From NCBI RefSeq assembly GCF_002093625.1, contig NZ_MRWD01000017.1:25669-89668 (forward strand): a stretch of 64,000 nt of DNA, read 5' to 3'. The position numbers were made by a program, and so were the translations under genes. The DNA is from Rouxiella silvae. GTDB lineage: Bacteria > Pseudomonadota > Gammaproteobacteria > Enterobacterales > Enterobacteriaceae. The notes beneath the pieces were generated by a model that did no database searches, was not told where the DNA came from, and saw nothing but the letters and a program-made list of their open reading frames with translations. Every line of letters begins with the position of its first letter. The stretch's first letter is position 1. Below are positions 1-8,551 of the stretch, piece after piece.

Positions 1-207
1 CCTTTCATTTCCAAAGGGGAAATAAAAAATTTTTTCATTTGGCTTGGAAAAATTATCATTTATATCATGAGCTAAGTACTCAAGGGATGAGCGTAGATGT
101 TCAAGTATTGTCTTCACCTTAGGCTTGGTAATTTGATTCACCCTCTGAGCCTTAGTTATAGAGCTATCAACCTCTTTCAATAAATCATAGATATCTTCCT
201 GATTCAT
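1..207 (-). CDS. Partial hypothetical gene in the variable slot beside cos
   Basis: An open frame begins with ATG at 207 and runs off the left edge after 69 codons. A good ribosome site (GAGAGG, about 6 bases before ATG) supports the start. The visible N-terminus begins MNQEDIYDLLKEVDSSITK and is charged, probably helical and AT-rich, unlike the GC-rich late genes next to it. I do not recognise the family. In P2 the place between cos and the replication genes holds accessory genes such as tin and old, which exclude other phages. The position therefore suggests an accessory or defence gene, but nothing in the visible residues proves this. Confidence 0.6.
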   Translation of the reverse strand, partial: MNQEDIYDLLKEVDSSITKAQRVNQITKPKVKTILEHLRSSLEYLAHDINDNFSKPNEKIFYFPFGNER

Positions 208-437
208 AAATTTCCTCTCTTTTTTTGACTAATTAAAAGTTATCACAATATATACTCAAACATTTGCACATGGTATGTAACTGTTAAATTTTTGGATCAG
301 CTAGATACAAATTTGCTGCACGAATTCGCATCCATTTGCACAAATTTATACAACTGCTAAATCATCATGAAGCCTAGGCACGGCGCGGGATTGGTCGGAC
401 TGCAAAAGTGCAAAAAAAGGCACCCTTTTTATGCGCG

Positions 438-456
438 GGCGAGGCGGGGGAGCAGT
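438..456. other. cos: Probable cos (cohesive end) site
   Basis: The bases GGCGAGGCGGGG at 438-449 match the start of the 19-base cohesive end of phage P2 as I remember it (GGCGAGGCGGGGAAAGCAC). The last bases differ. The position, just outside the portal gene Q, is where P2-like phages carry cos. The exact nicking points cannot be fixed from sequence alone. Confidence 0.6.
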
Positions 457-569
457 CGCGTGCTGAGGGGGGTACATAGGGTATTCCTCAAAAATCGTTT
501 TTTTGGCCAAAAATCGGCCCGATTTGATGTTTTGAGCGGTGTGCCCATGCCTTGACGTAAGAAATGAGA

Positions 570-598
570 AAGCCCCGCAGCATGGCGCTGAGGGGCTT
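570..598 (-). terminator. Hairpin terminator after portal gene Q
   Basis: AAGCCCC (570-576) pairs with GGGGCTT (592-598), and inside it CAGC (578-581) pairs with GCTG (587-590). On the minus strand the stem is followed by a T-rich tract. It lies 36 bases beyond the Q stop codon and would end the leftward P-Q transcript. Confidence 0.6.
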
Positions 599-633
599 GT
601 AGAAGGGGTGAGGTTCGGGTTATTGAAGGCCGA

Positions 634-1698
634 TCAGTTGCTGTTTTCTGCCAGGGCGTAAGGGGTAAAGCTGAAAACCTCAAAGCCGATCCAGTCATTC
701 AGGTCCTTCAGCACTTCCTGTATGGGGTACAGTTCATTGATGGCAAACACCTTAGCCGCCTTTTCAATGTCACCCAGCCCCCCGGCGTTGTTCGGTATCA
801 CTCCCATGAGCTGAGGTGGGACGCGGTGCACGGCGAGCATATCGTCGCGGGTCGCATCCTTAATGCCGGTAAATTCATCCTTCGCCGCTATCTGACTGAA
901 CGGCATAATTTGCAAGCCGTCTTTCTTTCCCCCCGCCGCGTAAACAAAAAGATTCTTAAACGCCCCACCGCCCCGCGCTTCGGTCAATGAACGTTTAAGC
1001 TTCTCCACGTCGCCGCTGTTGGCAACGGGATCGGTCAGGTAGACAATCACCCCGGCGTGACTGCCGTTGATGTAATAGTTTCGACGAAACAGCGTAGCCT
1101 CACCGTTGAGCAAGATGGACTGCATGGCGGACATGTATTCCGGCGTACCGTAAATTTCCTGATGAATGCTAGGGCTGCGCAGGTGATAAACCTTGCCGGG
1201 CGGAAATGCGTAGTCTTCGTTGTAGTAGGTCACGAACCAATATTGATCCAGGTTCTCGCCACGTCGCGTGTACTTCGCCAGCGTGTGCTTAAGTCTGAGC
1301 GGCTGGCCCAGGCGGTTTTCTCTGAGTTCAAGGTAAGCATTCCCGAACACCAGGTAATCCATAATGAACGCGCTGGCATCCTGGCGCGACAGCATGGGGT
1401 GCGGTTTATAGCAGGACATAATCACGTTGCGCTTAAAAATCAGCGGCGACTGATGGTGCACGGCACCTTCAAGCATGCGCGCCAGGCCGTAGGTGCTGAT
1501 GGGTGGTTCGTACCAGCGCCCATTTTTGGCGCACTCCATACAGTCCTGCAGATCGCGCTGGTCCATGATTGACGTCGGTTCACCGAAGCTGAAAGACTGA
1601 ATTTCATCAATCGGTTGCTGCACCGCGTCGCCGGGGTGCAGGGTTTCGCCTGCGGCGCTGAGGCTGACTTTATTGGCGGTTTTACGACGGCGGCTCAT
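634..1698 (-). CDS. Q: P2-like portal protein gpQ
   Basis: A 354-residue protein of the P2 gpQ/PBSX portal family, about the P2 length (344). Portals form the dodecameric ring at one capsid vertex through which DNA is packaged and to which the tail joins. Family-typical stretches include the N-terminal SFSFGEPTSIMD region, the FGNAYLELRENRLG segment near residue 115 and the HRVPPQLMGVIPNNAGG segment near residue 295. It starts 3 bases after the terminase gene P and is transcribed with it leftward from the P/O intergenic promoter, as in P2. It appears intact. Confidence 0.95.
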   Translation of the reverse strand: MSRRRKTANKVSLSAAGETLHPGDAVQQPIDEIQSFSFGEPTSIMDQRDLQDCMECAKNGRWYEPPISTYGLARMLEGAVHHQSPLIFKRNVIMSCYKPHPMLSRQDASAFIMDYLVFGNAYLELRENRLGQPLRLKHTLAKYTRRGENLDQYWFVTYYNEDYAFPPGKVYHLRSPSIHQEIYGTPEYMSAMQSILLNGEATLFRRNYYINGSHAGVIVYLTDPVANSGDVEKLKRSLTEARGGGAFKNLFVYAAGGKKDGLQIMPFSQIAAKDEFTGIKDATRDDMLAVHRVPPQLMGVIPNNAGGLGDIEKAAKVFAINELYPIQEVLKDLNDWIGFEVFSFTPYALAENSN

Positions 1699-1700
1699 GG

Positions 1701-3413
1701 TTAAAACTCCTCAACGAAACTGTCATTACCGCTGCCGGCATCATTGCCCAGCGGTTCATTTTGCAGGGCGTGCATGGTCGCCCACGCCAGGTCACCGTGA
1801 CTGCTGCCGCGCTTGCGGTCAGAGGCATAGGAGGTCTGGCCGCCCTGCGTGATAAATTTTCTGATGGTCATGAAGCTGGTCACGACATCCATCATCCCCG
1901 CGTCATATTCAAAGCGTCCGGCACGAATAACCATTTGTGCTTTCAGTACCAACTGGCGTTTAACGGCCGGGGTATAGGTATGCTTTTGCGCCGCCGGGAA
2001 AAACTTCACGACCAGTTGATACACCGCCTCGCCAATGCCGGTCCCGTCTATATCGATATGCTGGACGTCATAAATATGGGTCAGCTGTTTGATGAAGTTC
2101 GCCTGCTCTTCAAACTCCATGCCGCGCAGCTGATGGCGCTCAATCACGCGGAACTTGCCACCGGCCACCATGGGCGGAGCCAGGACGACGAGACCGGCGC
2201 TGTCCCCCTTGTCGCTGTTACCGTTAGGGTCGTAGCCTATCCATACCTTGCGGTTGCCCAGCGGGCGCGGGGCGTAAGGATTCCAGTCAGGCCAGATGCC
2301 GCTGTAACCGTCCACGCCGCAGCCTATCAGTGCGTTATAGTTAAATGCCCTTTCCCCCTGCTTCACGAAGATGCAGCGATACAGGTTATCGAATTCATCC
2401 GGGCTGTTTTCGTTCTGAATTTCTTCCAGGTCAATCATCGGGAACCCGAGATCGATAACGTCATGCACCGTCACAATTTGACGCCAGATATTGTCTCCGC
2501 ACAGCTTCCCGTCCTTCAGGGCCTTATGGCTAAGGTCTAATTCCGCCCTCTCCTTCTTCCCTCGCCCGCTGTTAAACAGGTTCCCGGACCAGAATTCATA
2601 GGCTTCATGCTCTTCGCTGGACGGCGTTGAAAAATAGGTACGCCGCAAGCCGACGTGTGTCGCCATGCCTGCCGCCACTTTTCGCAGATTCAGGAAGTTA
2701 GCGACCCAGAACGCCTCGTCGAAATAGAGATCGCCGGTATAAGATTGCGCGGTGGCCGCTGAGGTGCCGAGAAAATACAGCGTCGCCCCGTTGGATAAAA
2801 TAATTTCATCCCCGCCTTTTAGCTCCACGCCAATACTGCGCGCCAGAAAGATAATGAATTTCTTGAACTGGAACGCCTGGGCGCGGGAGGCCGACAGGAA
2901 AATCTGGTTCGTGCCGGTTTCCAGTGCTCTGAGCAGCGCCTCGCGTGCAAAGTACCAGCTGGCCCCAATCTGGCGCGATTTCAGAATGAAGCGGTTGCGC
3001 AGGTTCCTCTGCTTATACCAGCGCTTTTGATGTTCATAGAGCGACTCCATCACCAAGGCGCGCAGCTCGGCAACCTGCTCCGCGCTGAAGTGGTTTTTAG
3101 GTACTTTCTCCTTTTTCTCAAGCTGCTTTTCTTTGCGCTCATCGCGCGACAGCCGGGCCATCTGACGTCCGAGTAAATCAATCGTCTTGTAGTCTTGGGC
3201 GCTTAAGTCCTCCTTTTCAATCAGCCGCAGATAGCGAACCTCTGTCCGCTCCACCGCGCGTTCAATGAACGTGGCAGCGTCCCAGGCGTCGCGACGTCGC
3301 CAGGAGTAAATCGTGTTGGCACTCACCCTAAGCCGCTGTGCGATTTGGGGGATGCTGTAAGCCTGCCAGTAAAGGCTTTTGGCTTCGATGCGGGGATCGG
3401 TCGTGGTTTTCAT
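1701..3413 (-). CDS. P: P2-like large terminase ATPase gpP
   Basis: A 570-residue large terminase of the P2 gpP type, the motor and nuclease that packages DNA. Residues 18-42 form a helix-turn-helix (SIPQIAQRLRVSANTIYSW). A variant Walker A, KSRQIGAS, is at 145-152 and a Walker B, LYFDE, at 229-233. Acidic nuclease-type motifs follow: DPNGNSDKGDSAG, DIDGTGIGEAVY and SSHGDLAWA near the C-terminus. First gene of a two-gene leftward unit with portal Q, divergent from O. The length matches P2 (590), and there is no sign of decay. Confidence 0.95.
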   Translation of the reverse strand: MKTTTDPRIEAKSLYWQAYSIPQIAQRLRVSANTIYSWRRRDAWDAATFIERAVERTEVRYLRLIEKEDLSAQDYKTIDLLGRQMARLSRDERKEKQLEKKEKVPKNHFSAEQVAELRALVMESLYEHQKRWYKQRNLRNRFILKSRQIGASWYFAREALLRALETGTNQIFLSASRAQAFQFKKFIIFLARSIGVELKGGDEIILSNGATLYFLGTSAATAQSYTGDLYFDEAFWVANFLNLRKVAAGMATHVGLRRTYFSTPSSEEHEAYEFWSGNLFNSGRGKKERAELDLSHKALKDGKLCGDNIWRQIVTVHDVIDLGFPMIDLEEIQNENSPDEFDNLYRCIFVKQGERAFNYNALIGCGVDGYSGIWPDWNPYAPRPLGNRKVWIGYDPNGNSDKGDSAGLVVLAPPMVAGGKFRVIERHQLRGMEFEEQANFIKQLTHIYDVQHIDIDGTGIGEAVYQLVVKFFPAAQKHTYTPAVKRQLVLKAQMVIRAGRFEYDAGMMDVVTSFMTIRKFITQGGQTSYASDRKRGSSHGDLAWATMHALQNEPLGNDAGSGNDSFVEEF

Positions 3414-3458
3414 GGGTACAGGCTATCGCGTGCGCGGGGGCAGGAATATCACCGGAGA

Positions 3459-3478
3459 TTGTCGCTGGCCGCTGACAA
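3459..3478. promoter_or_regulatory. Ogr/Delta-type late activator site between P and O
   Basis: TTGT-CGCTGGCCGCTG-ACAA, a dyad with a 12-base spacer, matches the P2 late-promoter activator site (TGT-N12-ACA, centred near -55). Its centre is about 94 bases before the O start. It is the only such dyad I saw in the P/O divergent region, so it may serve both directions. An almost identical site (spacer CTCTGGCCGCTG) lies between FI and D at 27400-27419. Confidence 0.8.
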
Positions 3479-3562
3479 TTCCTATATGTGGCGCGGAGTT
3501 GCTGCGCGATTGACTATAGGGGCACAGGGTGAAGACACCACTAATTAACCGGAGTTTGAACG

Positions 3563-4405
3563 ATGCCAAAGTCTAAATATTTCCGCGTGGCAGTAGAAGG
3601 AGCGACATGTGACGGCCGAACGCTGGAACGCCAGCACATTGAGCAAATGGCGAAAAGCTATAACCCGCAGGTTTATGGGGCGCGCTGCAATCTGGAACAC
3701 CTACGAAGCCTTTTTCCAGACAGCGTATTTCGCATGTATGGCGATGTGCTGGCGCTTAAGACTGAAGAGGACACCAGCGATGGCCCATTAAAAGGAAAGC
3801 TGGGCCTGTATGCGCAAATCGACGCAACCGACGAGCTGGTCGAGCTGAACAAATCACGCCAAAAAGTTTATAGCAGCATCGAAGTGAGTCCGAAGTTTGC
3901 CGACACCGGCGTCGCGTACCTGATGGGCCTGGCGTTTACCGATTCACCGGCAAGCCTGGGCACCGAAATGCTTCAGTTCTGCGCCAGTAGCCAGGTTAAT
4001 CCGCTGGCTGATCGTAAAACCGATCCTTCCTGTTTCTTCACCGCAGCCGCAGAAGTTGCAATGGAATTCGAAACAGACGAACCAGAAGTCAAAAGCGGAA
4101 AAGGATTTTTCAACAGCATTAAAGAGCTACTCAATAAGGGTCAGCGTCACTTCTCGGCTGAAGCCTCTGAGATCCGCGAAGCGGTCGAAGTGGTTGCACA
4201 GTCGCAGGCGGATACGCTGGACCGTCTTGACACCTTCAGTCAGCAAATAGGCAAGTTTGCCGACGCTTCGGCGCTGAAAAAAGTCACGGATGACCTGGCC
4301 GCCCTGACGGAAAAGCTGGAAAAGCAGGACGGCAATTTTAACCAGCGTCCACCGTCACACGGCGGTGCCAACGGTGCCGATCAGTCTCTTCTGGCTGATT
4401 GCTAA
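3563..4405 (+). CDS. O: P2-like capsid scaffold and protease gpO
   Basis: A 280-residue protein of the P2 gpO family. The N-terminal half is a serine protease that cuts capsid proteins and itself during head maturation. The C-terminal half is a helical scaffold. The P2 triad Asp19/His48/Ser107 is visible here, shifted by two, as Asp17 (TCDGRT), His46 (NLEHL) and Ser105 (KVYSSIE). The helical, charged C-terminal part from about 170 agrees with the scaffold role. A clear ribosome site (CCGGAG) precedes the start. First gene of the rightward capsid operon. Confidence 0.94.
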   Translation: MPKSKYFRVAVEGATCDGRTLERQHIEQMAKSYNPQVYGARCNLEHLRSLFPDSVFRMYGDVLALKTEEDTSDGPLKGKLGLYAQIDATDELVELNKSRQKVYSSIEVSPKFADTGVAYLMGLAFTDSPASLGTEMLQFCASSQVNPLADRKTDPSCFFTAAAEVAMEFETDEPEVKSGKGFFNSIKELLNKGQRHFSAEASEIREAVEVVAQSQADTLDRLDTFSQQIGKFADASALKKVTDDLAALTEKLEKQDGNFNQRPPSHGGANGADQSLLADC

Positions 4406-4448
4406 AACCGCAAGCCATTAACCGAATTTGAGCGTAAGGAAAGACATC

Positions 4449-5483
4449 ATGAAGAACGAAACCCGCCTGAAATGGGACCTGTACAACCAGCGCCAGGCGC
4501 AGCTTAACGGCGTATCTGCGCAGCACGTCGATAAACACTTTGCTATCGCGCCGAGCATTTCGCAAACGCTGGAAGACAAGGTGCAGCTGTCTAGCGAGTT
4601 TTTGCAAAAGATCAACGTGGTCGGCGTGCCTGAGCAGGAAGGTCAGAAGCTGGGCCTCGGTATCAGCGGGCCGGTTGCCAGTGCAAATTCGGGCAACACC
4701 GATCGCCGTGAACCGCGCTCCATTCATACCCTGGACGATGACAAATACCGCTGCGAACAGACCAACTACGACACCTACATTCCGTATTCGCAGTTGGATA
4801 TGTGGGCAAAGTTCCCGGACTTTCAGCAGCGTATTACTAATCAGATCATCAAACGCCGCGCGCTTGACCGCATCATGATTGGCTTTAACGGCACCCGCCG
4901 TGCCGATAAGTCGGATTTAACCGCTAACCCGCTGTTGCAAGACGTCAATATCGGCTGGCTGCAAAAGTATCGCACCAACGCGGCGGCGCGGGTCATGAAA
5001 AACGTCACGCTGACCAGTCGCGACGAGTCCAACAAAATCCTTGCAAAGGGCATGTACGGCAGTCTGGATGCGTTGGCCTATGACGCAACCAGCTCGCTGC
5101 TGGATGAATGGTACAAGTCCTCGCCGGATTTGGTGGTGGTCTGCGGGCGCAATATCGTCACTTCCCGCGAGTTCCCGCTGATTAACGGCATCAGCGAGAA
5201 CAACCCGAACAGCGAAGCGCTGGCCGGTCAGCTGATTTTGTCCCGCAAGCAGATTGGCAATATGCCGACCTTTATCGCGCCGTTCTTCCCGGACCACGCG
5301 ATGTTCATCACCTCGCTCTCTAACCTGTCCATTTACTGGCAGGAAGAAAAACAGCGCCGGATGCTAAAGGAAGAACCGGAATTCAACCGCGTCACGACCT
5401 ACGAATCGTCCAACGATGCGTTTGTCATTGAAGATTACGGCTTCGGCTGCCTGATTGAAAACATCACCTGGGCAGCCGCTTAA
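4449..5483 (+). CDS. N: P2-like major capsid protein gpN
   Basis: A 344-residue major capsid precursor, HK97-fold family of P2 gpN (357). The start at 4449 (MKNETRLKWDLYN) is chosen because AAGGA lies just upstream and because P2 N begins with a similar MRQETRFKFNAY segment. An in-frame upstream codon at 4428 is less likely. The family-typical LDALAYDATSSLLDEW and VVVCGRNIV segments are present. In P2 the N-terminal 31 residues are removed by gpO. Lies between scaffold O and terminase small subunit M. Confidence 0.95.
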   Translation: MKNETRLKWDLYNQRQAQLNGVSAQHVDKHFAIAPSISQTLEDKVQLSSEFLQKINVVGVPEQEGQKLGLGISGPVASANSGNTDRREPRSIHTLDDDKYRCEQTNYDTYIPYSQLDMWAKFPDFQQRITNQIIKRRALDRIMIGFNGTRRADKSDLTANPLLQDVNIGWLQKYRTNAAARVMKNVTLTSRDESNKILAKGMYGSLDALAYDATSSLLDEWYKSSPDLVVVCGRNIVTSREFPLINGISENNPNSEALAGQLILSRKQIGNMPTFIAPFFPDHAMFITSLSNLSIYWQEEKQRRMLKEEPEFNRVTTYESSNDAFVIEDYGFGCLIENITWAAA

Positions 5484-5549
5484 GCCGGTGGCAAGTAAAT
5501 CATAAACACCATGCCGGGGGAGTTTTCCCCGGCCTTTGGGGGAAACATC

Positions 5550-6371
5550 ATGCTGACACCGGCAAGAAAGCACTTTGAAAACGTCATGGCGCAAAACCGT
5601 GGCAACGGGGCCAGCACGCTGGCTGACCAGACGGCCTATGAGCAAATCCTGCACCGGCTGCGCATCGACCAGAACCGCCTGAAAGGTATCCAGGCCAACA
5701 AGGCCAAGGCCGAAGAAAAGCAAAAATTGCTGCCTGATTATCAGGGCTGGGTTGATGGCACGTTAGCCGCCGACAGCGGCCAGGCAGACGACGTGCTGAC
5801 CCGCGTCATGCTTTGGCATATTGACGCCGGAAACATCGCCGAGGCCTTGCGCATCGGGGAATACGTCATTCGCCACAAACTTTCGATGCCGGACAAGTTC
5901 AACCGCACCGCCGCCGTGACGCTGATGGACGAAATTTGTGACCCCGTGCTCGCCGCCTTTAAGGCCGCGCCCAACGTGGCGACGGTGAATGTGGATTTAC
6001 TGAAGGCGCTCGACGGTCTGACGGCCAATGAAGATGCCCCGGAAGCGGTTCGCGCCAAGCTGTGGAAAGCCATCGGTTACACGCTGCGCACGGCAGAAGC
6101 CACCCAGCCAGAAGCCCTGGAGTATCTGCAAAAAGCCATTGCTGAATTCAGCGACATTGGCGTCAAGCGTGACATTGAGCTGCTTACGCGACTGCTGAAA
6201 AAGGCCGAGACAGAAACCCCGCTAACGGATGAATCGGAGATTAAGCCCGAGGAAAAACCGGAGCCGAAGGCAGTACCGGCAAAAGCGAAACGCCAGGCAA
6301 CGGCCAAAAAGAACGCCACGGCGAAACCTAAAAAACCAGCAGCCAACAAAATGGTAACCGCTGCTGAGTAA
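5550..6371 (+). CDS. M: P2-like small terminase subunit gpM
   Basis: A 273-residue protein of the P2 gpM family (terminase small/endonuclease subunit, 247 in P2), which recognises cos DNA for packaging with gpP. The start at 5550 (MLTPARKHFENVMA) follows GGGGGAAAC. Conserved stretches include LPDYQGWVDG and DDVLTRVMLWHIDAGN. The last 50 or so residues are rich in Lys, Ala and Pro (KAVPAKAKRQATAKKNA), a basic tail that could contact DNA. Sits between N and L as in P2. Confidence 0.93.
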   Translation: MLTPARKHFENVMAQNRGNGASTLADQTAYEQILHRLRIDQNRLKGIQANKAKAEEKQKLLPDYQGWVDGTLAADSGQADDVLTRVMLWHIDAGNIAEALRIGEYVIRHKLSMPDKFNRTAAVTLMDEICDPVLAAFKAAPNVATVNVDLLKALDGLTANEDAPEAVRAKLWKAIGYTLRTAEATQPEALEYLQKAIAEFSDIGVKRDIELLTRLLKKAETETPLTDESEIKPEEKPEPKAVPAKAKRQATAKKNATAKPKKPAANKMVTAAE

Positions 6372-6469
6372 AAGAATGTGCCCCCGCGCACCAGGGCGGC
6401 ACGGCGGAAGTGTTCAACCTCGTTGTATGACTTCATGCCGTCCACCGCCCGACCTGTTGAGAGCGAACG

Positions 6470-6958
6470 ATGAGCCTGGTAGCCAAAGCAGCAATTAATC
6501 CCCTCGAAGGGAACGCCGATGACGTCAACGACGGCGGCGCAAAAGTCACCAGCGGCCCCTTTTGGCCCGAAATACGCCTGGCTGACCTGCGTCTCAGGAT
6601 GCGGCTTAACGGCCTGGTCACGACTGACCGGCTCAATGAGTCGGCCACCGAGGCGGTGGTTTACGTAAACAAGCAGCTGGCTGACTGGAAATTCAATCAG
6701 GCAGGCTACGCCGCCCTTGAAGACGTGCCCGCAGAGGTGATTAACGACACAACGGTACTGGTTTTTCGCTATCGCCGCGCCGTGTACGCCATCGCCAAGG
6801 CGCTGTTAACCGAAGGCTATCGGGATTTTGACACCACGGCACAGGGTGAGAAGCATGCCCAGGCGCTGACCTCGCAGATTGACACGCTATGGCGGGACGG
6901 TAACTGGGCAATACGCGATATCCAGAACCTCAGTCGCGGACTGGCGGAGCTGGTCTGA
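6470..6958 (+). CDS. L: P2-like head completion protein gpL
   Basis: 162 residues, P2 gpL family (169). It closes the filled head before the tail is attached. The typical FWPEIRLADLRLRMRLNG and DTLWRDGNWAIRDIQNLSRG segments are clear. The stop codon overlaps the ATG of gene X (TGATG), so the two are probably translationally coupled. Confidence 0.93.
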   Translation: MSLVAKAAINPLEGNADDVNDGGAKVTSGPFWPEIRLADLRLRMRLNGLVTTDRLNESATEAVVYVNKQLADWKFNQAGYAALEDVPAEVINDTTVLVFRYRRAVYAIAKALLTEGYRDFDTTAQGEKHAQALTSQIDTLWRDGNWAIRDIQNLSRGLAELV

Positions 6959-7167
6959 TGGACGTCATGGCCTTGCAGGGGGATACGCTGGACCTTGTGT
7001 GTTATCGCCATTACGGCAAAACGGCGGGCGTGACAGAGGCCGTGCTGAGTGCCAATCCGGGGCTTTGCGAAGGCGGCCCGTTACTCATGGCCGGTCAGGT
7101 TATCACCCTGCCTGAGCTTGCCGCCGACACGGAAAACAAAGCGGAGATAGTACAGCTATGGGATTAA
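6958..7167 (+). CDS. X: P2-like tail protein gpX
   Basis: 69 residues, gpX family: a small LysM-like tail protein (LQGDTLDLVCYRHYG, ending in MAGQVITLPEL) needed for tail assembly in P2. Its start overlaps the L stop and its stop overlaps the next gene by ten bases if that gene starts at 7158. Length equals the family norm (67). Confidence 0.92.
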   Translation: MDVMALQGDTLDLVCYRHYGKTAGVTEAVLSANPGLCEGGPLLMAGQVITLPELAADTENKAEIVQLWD

Positions 7168-7451
7168 GCATGGAGCGCCTGACGGCCTTTCTGTCTTACC
7201 TGCCTTCGGCGTTTCTGACCACGATTGGGATCGTGTCACTGGCGCAGTGGTCAATGCTGGCGGGGATTGTTTTAGGCGTGCTGACTTACCGCCTTAACAA
7301 AAGCCATAAGCGGCGGGTCGAGAAGGAAGAAGAAAAACGCACGGCCATTCTTGAAGATCTGGCAGCCAGGGCGACGCAGCACAACATGAATGACGTGGTG
7401 TGCACCTTGCAGGATATGGCACGAACTGAAAAGAGGCGGTCAACGCCATGA
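7158..7451 (+). CDS. Putative holin
   Basis: 97 residues with one or two hydrophobic segments (about 13-32 and 34-46), then a strongly charged tail (HKRRVEKEEEKR). It sits immediately before the endolysin, where P2 has holin Y. I infer a holin that sets lysis timing. It is not closely like P2 Y, so the symbol is left blank. An ATG at 7170 (MERLTAFL) preceded by GGGA is an equally plausible start and would give 93 residues. The stop overlaps the endolysin ATG (ATGA). Confidence 0.75.
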   Translation: MGLSMERLTAFLSYLPSAFLTTIGIVSLAQWSMLAGIVLGVLTYRLNKSHKRRVEKEEEKRTAILEDLAARATQHNMNDVVCTLQDMARTEKRRSTP

Positions 7452-7993
7452 GCATAAAGAAAAAAGCGGTGACCTGCCTCGTGGCGGCAATCATCAGCAT
7501 TGTGGGCGTGAAGTACGCCGGAGAGGTGCGCACCAGCGTGCGCGGGCTTGAGCTGATTGGCGACGCGGAAGGCTGTCGGCGTGACCCTTACCTTTGCCCG
7601 GCCAACGTGCTGACGGCGGGGATTGGTTCGACGTCCGGCATCAGTGTGTCGCATCTCTACAGTGATGCGGAAATCGCCGCGATGTGGGTGGAAGACCTGC
7701 AACGCGCCGAGCGCTGCATCAATAAAAATTTCCATGGCGACGAGATGAACCAGAACCAGTTCGACGCCATGGCGTCGGCGGCATTCAACATGGGGTGCCT
7801 TGGATTGATGTGGTTTACCGACAGCCGGGGCGTGCGCCAGCGCACCACAATTTGGAAGCATGCACAGGCCCGTAGCTGGGCAGCCATGTGTAACCGCCTG
7901 CCCGATTTTGTGAACGGCGGCGGAAGAAAGCTCCCAGGGCTGGTTAAGCGCCGCGAAGCCGAACGCGTGATGTGTCTGGAGCCGGTGACATGA
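7448..7993 (+). CDS. SAR-type endolysin, lysozyme family GH24
   Basis: 181 residues. The N-terminal hydrophobic stretch (about 8-24, VTCLVAAIISIVGVKYAG) contains weakly hydrophobic Gly/Ala residues and is not followed by a clear cleavage site, like the signal-anchor-release segment of phage P21 lysozyme. The T4-lysozyme-type catalytic pattern is visible: Glu in DAEGCRRDPY, then LTAGIGST containing the active-site Thr. Five or more cysteines may take part in disulfide switching. It occupies the place of P2 lysozyme K and degrades peptidoglycan at lysis. Confidence 0.9.
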   Translation: MSIKKKAVTCLVAAIISIVGVKYAGEVRTSVRGLELIGDAEGCRRDPYLCPANVLTAGIGSTSGISVSHLYSDAEIAAMWVEDLQRAERCINKNFHGDEMNQNQFDAMASAAFNMGCLGLMWFTDSRGVRQRTTIWKHAQARSWAAMCNRLPDFVNGGGRKLPGLVKRREAERVMCLEPVT

Positions 7994-8412
7994 TGCCGGT
8001 CAGGCTGTCGCCGCTGCTGCTGCTGTCAGTTATCGCCGTGCTGGCCGTGCTGACCAGCGGGTTTCTGTGGCATCGCGCGGCTGACGCAAACGAGGCGCTC
8101 AGGCAGGCGAATGCGCGGGCTGACAGTACCGAGGCCGTGATTAAAAACGTGCAGTACACGCTGAAAATATTCAACGACATAACGCAAGGCCGAGCCGATG
8201 AAAAAGAACGTGACAGGCAGGAAGGTGAAACGCGCCGCACCGCGCTGCGCAATGATTTGCAGGGTGACCGCTGCGCTGTCGTGTTTGTGCCTGCTGCTGC
8301 TGAACGTCGCCTGCTCGACCGTGCAGCGCGTGACCGTGCCCGCGCAGTGCCTGGCACTACCGGCGGAAATCCTGCAACCCACGCCGGTGCCCTACCCGCC
8401 GTTAAGCGGTGA
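7990..8412 (+). CDS. lysB: Rz-like inner-membrane spanin (LysB)
   Basis: 140 residues from ATG at 7990, which overlaps the endolysin stop; an in-frame upstream start at 7972 is less likely. An N-terminal membrane anchor (LLLLSVIAVLAVLTSGFLW) is followed by a charged coiled-coil region (about 30-95), the shape of an Rz-type i-spanin. With the nested Rz1-like protein it would fuse inner and outer membranes in the last step of lysis. Confidence 0.85.
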   Translation: MMPVRLSPLLLLSVIAVLAVLTSGFLWHRAADANEALRQANARADSTEAVIKNVQYTLKIFNDITQGRADEKERDRQEGETRRTALRNDLQGDRCAVVFVPAAAERRLLDRAARDRARAVPGTTGGNPATHAGALPAVKR

Positions 8413-8551
8413 GCATCTGACCTACGGCGAAGCGGTGATATGGGCCGATGCGTTGCTCGACGCGCTGGACAGTGCGAACAAGGACAAGGCGGCGGTGGTT
8501 ACTCTTGAAAAACGGCGAACCCAAACGGGAGGGGAACATGTTAAAGGCTGA
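8252..8551 (+). CDS. lysC: Rz1-like outer-membrane spanin lipoprotein (LysC), nested in lysB
   Basis: 99 residues in a second frame inside lysB. The start at 8252 gives MICRVTAALSCLCLLLLNVAC, a lipoprotein signal with lipobox LNVAC, then a proline-rich stretch (QPTPVPYPPL) typical of Rz1. The open frame could begin at 8198, but that would bury the signal peptide. The overlap of more than 150 bases with lysB is the classic Rz/Rz1 arrangement. The 3' end overlaps gene R by 14 bases. Confidence 0.85.
   Translation: MICRVTAALSCLCLLLLNVACSTVQRVTVPAQCLALPAEILQPTPVPYPPLSGEHLTYGEAVIWADALLDALDSANKDKAAVVTLEKRRTQTGGEHVKG

Larger units (their letters stand above)
208..633. other. Non-coding prophage region around cos
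   Basis: About 425 bases with no convincing gene. The left part (208-360) is AT-rich and contains a 10-base direct repeat, catttgcaca, at 261-270 and 333-342, of unknown meaning. The middle turns abruptly GC-rich around a cos-like site (438-456). The right part holds a terminator hairpin for the portal gene. Short open frames here lack ribosome sites and family resemblance. Confidence 0.6.

Noticed and set aside
367..555. 62-codon open frame across the cos region
   Set aside because: It runs through cos, has no ribosome site and reads as arginine-rich low-complexity protein.
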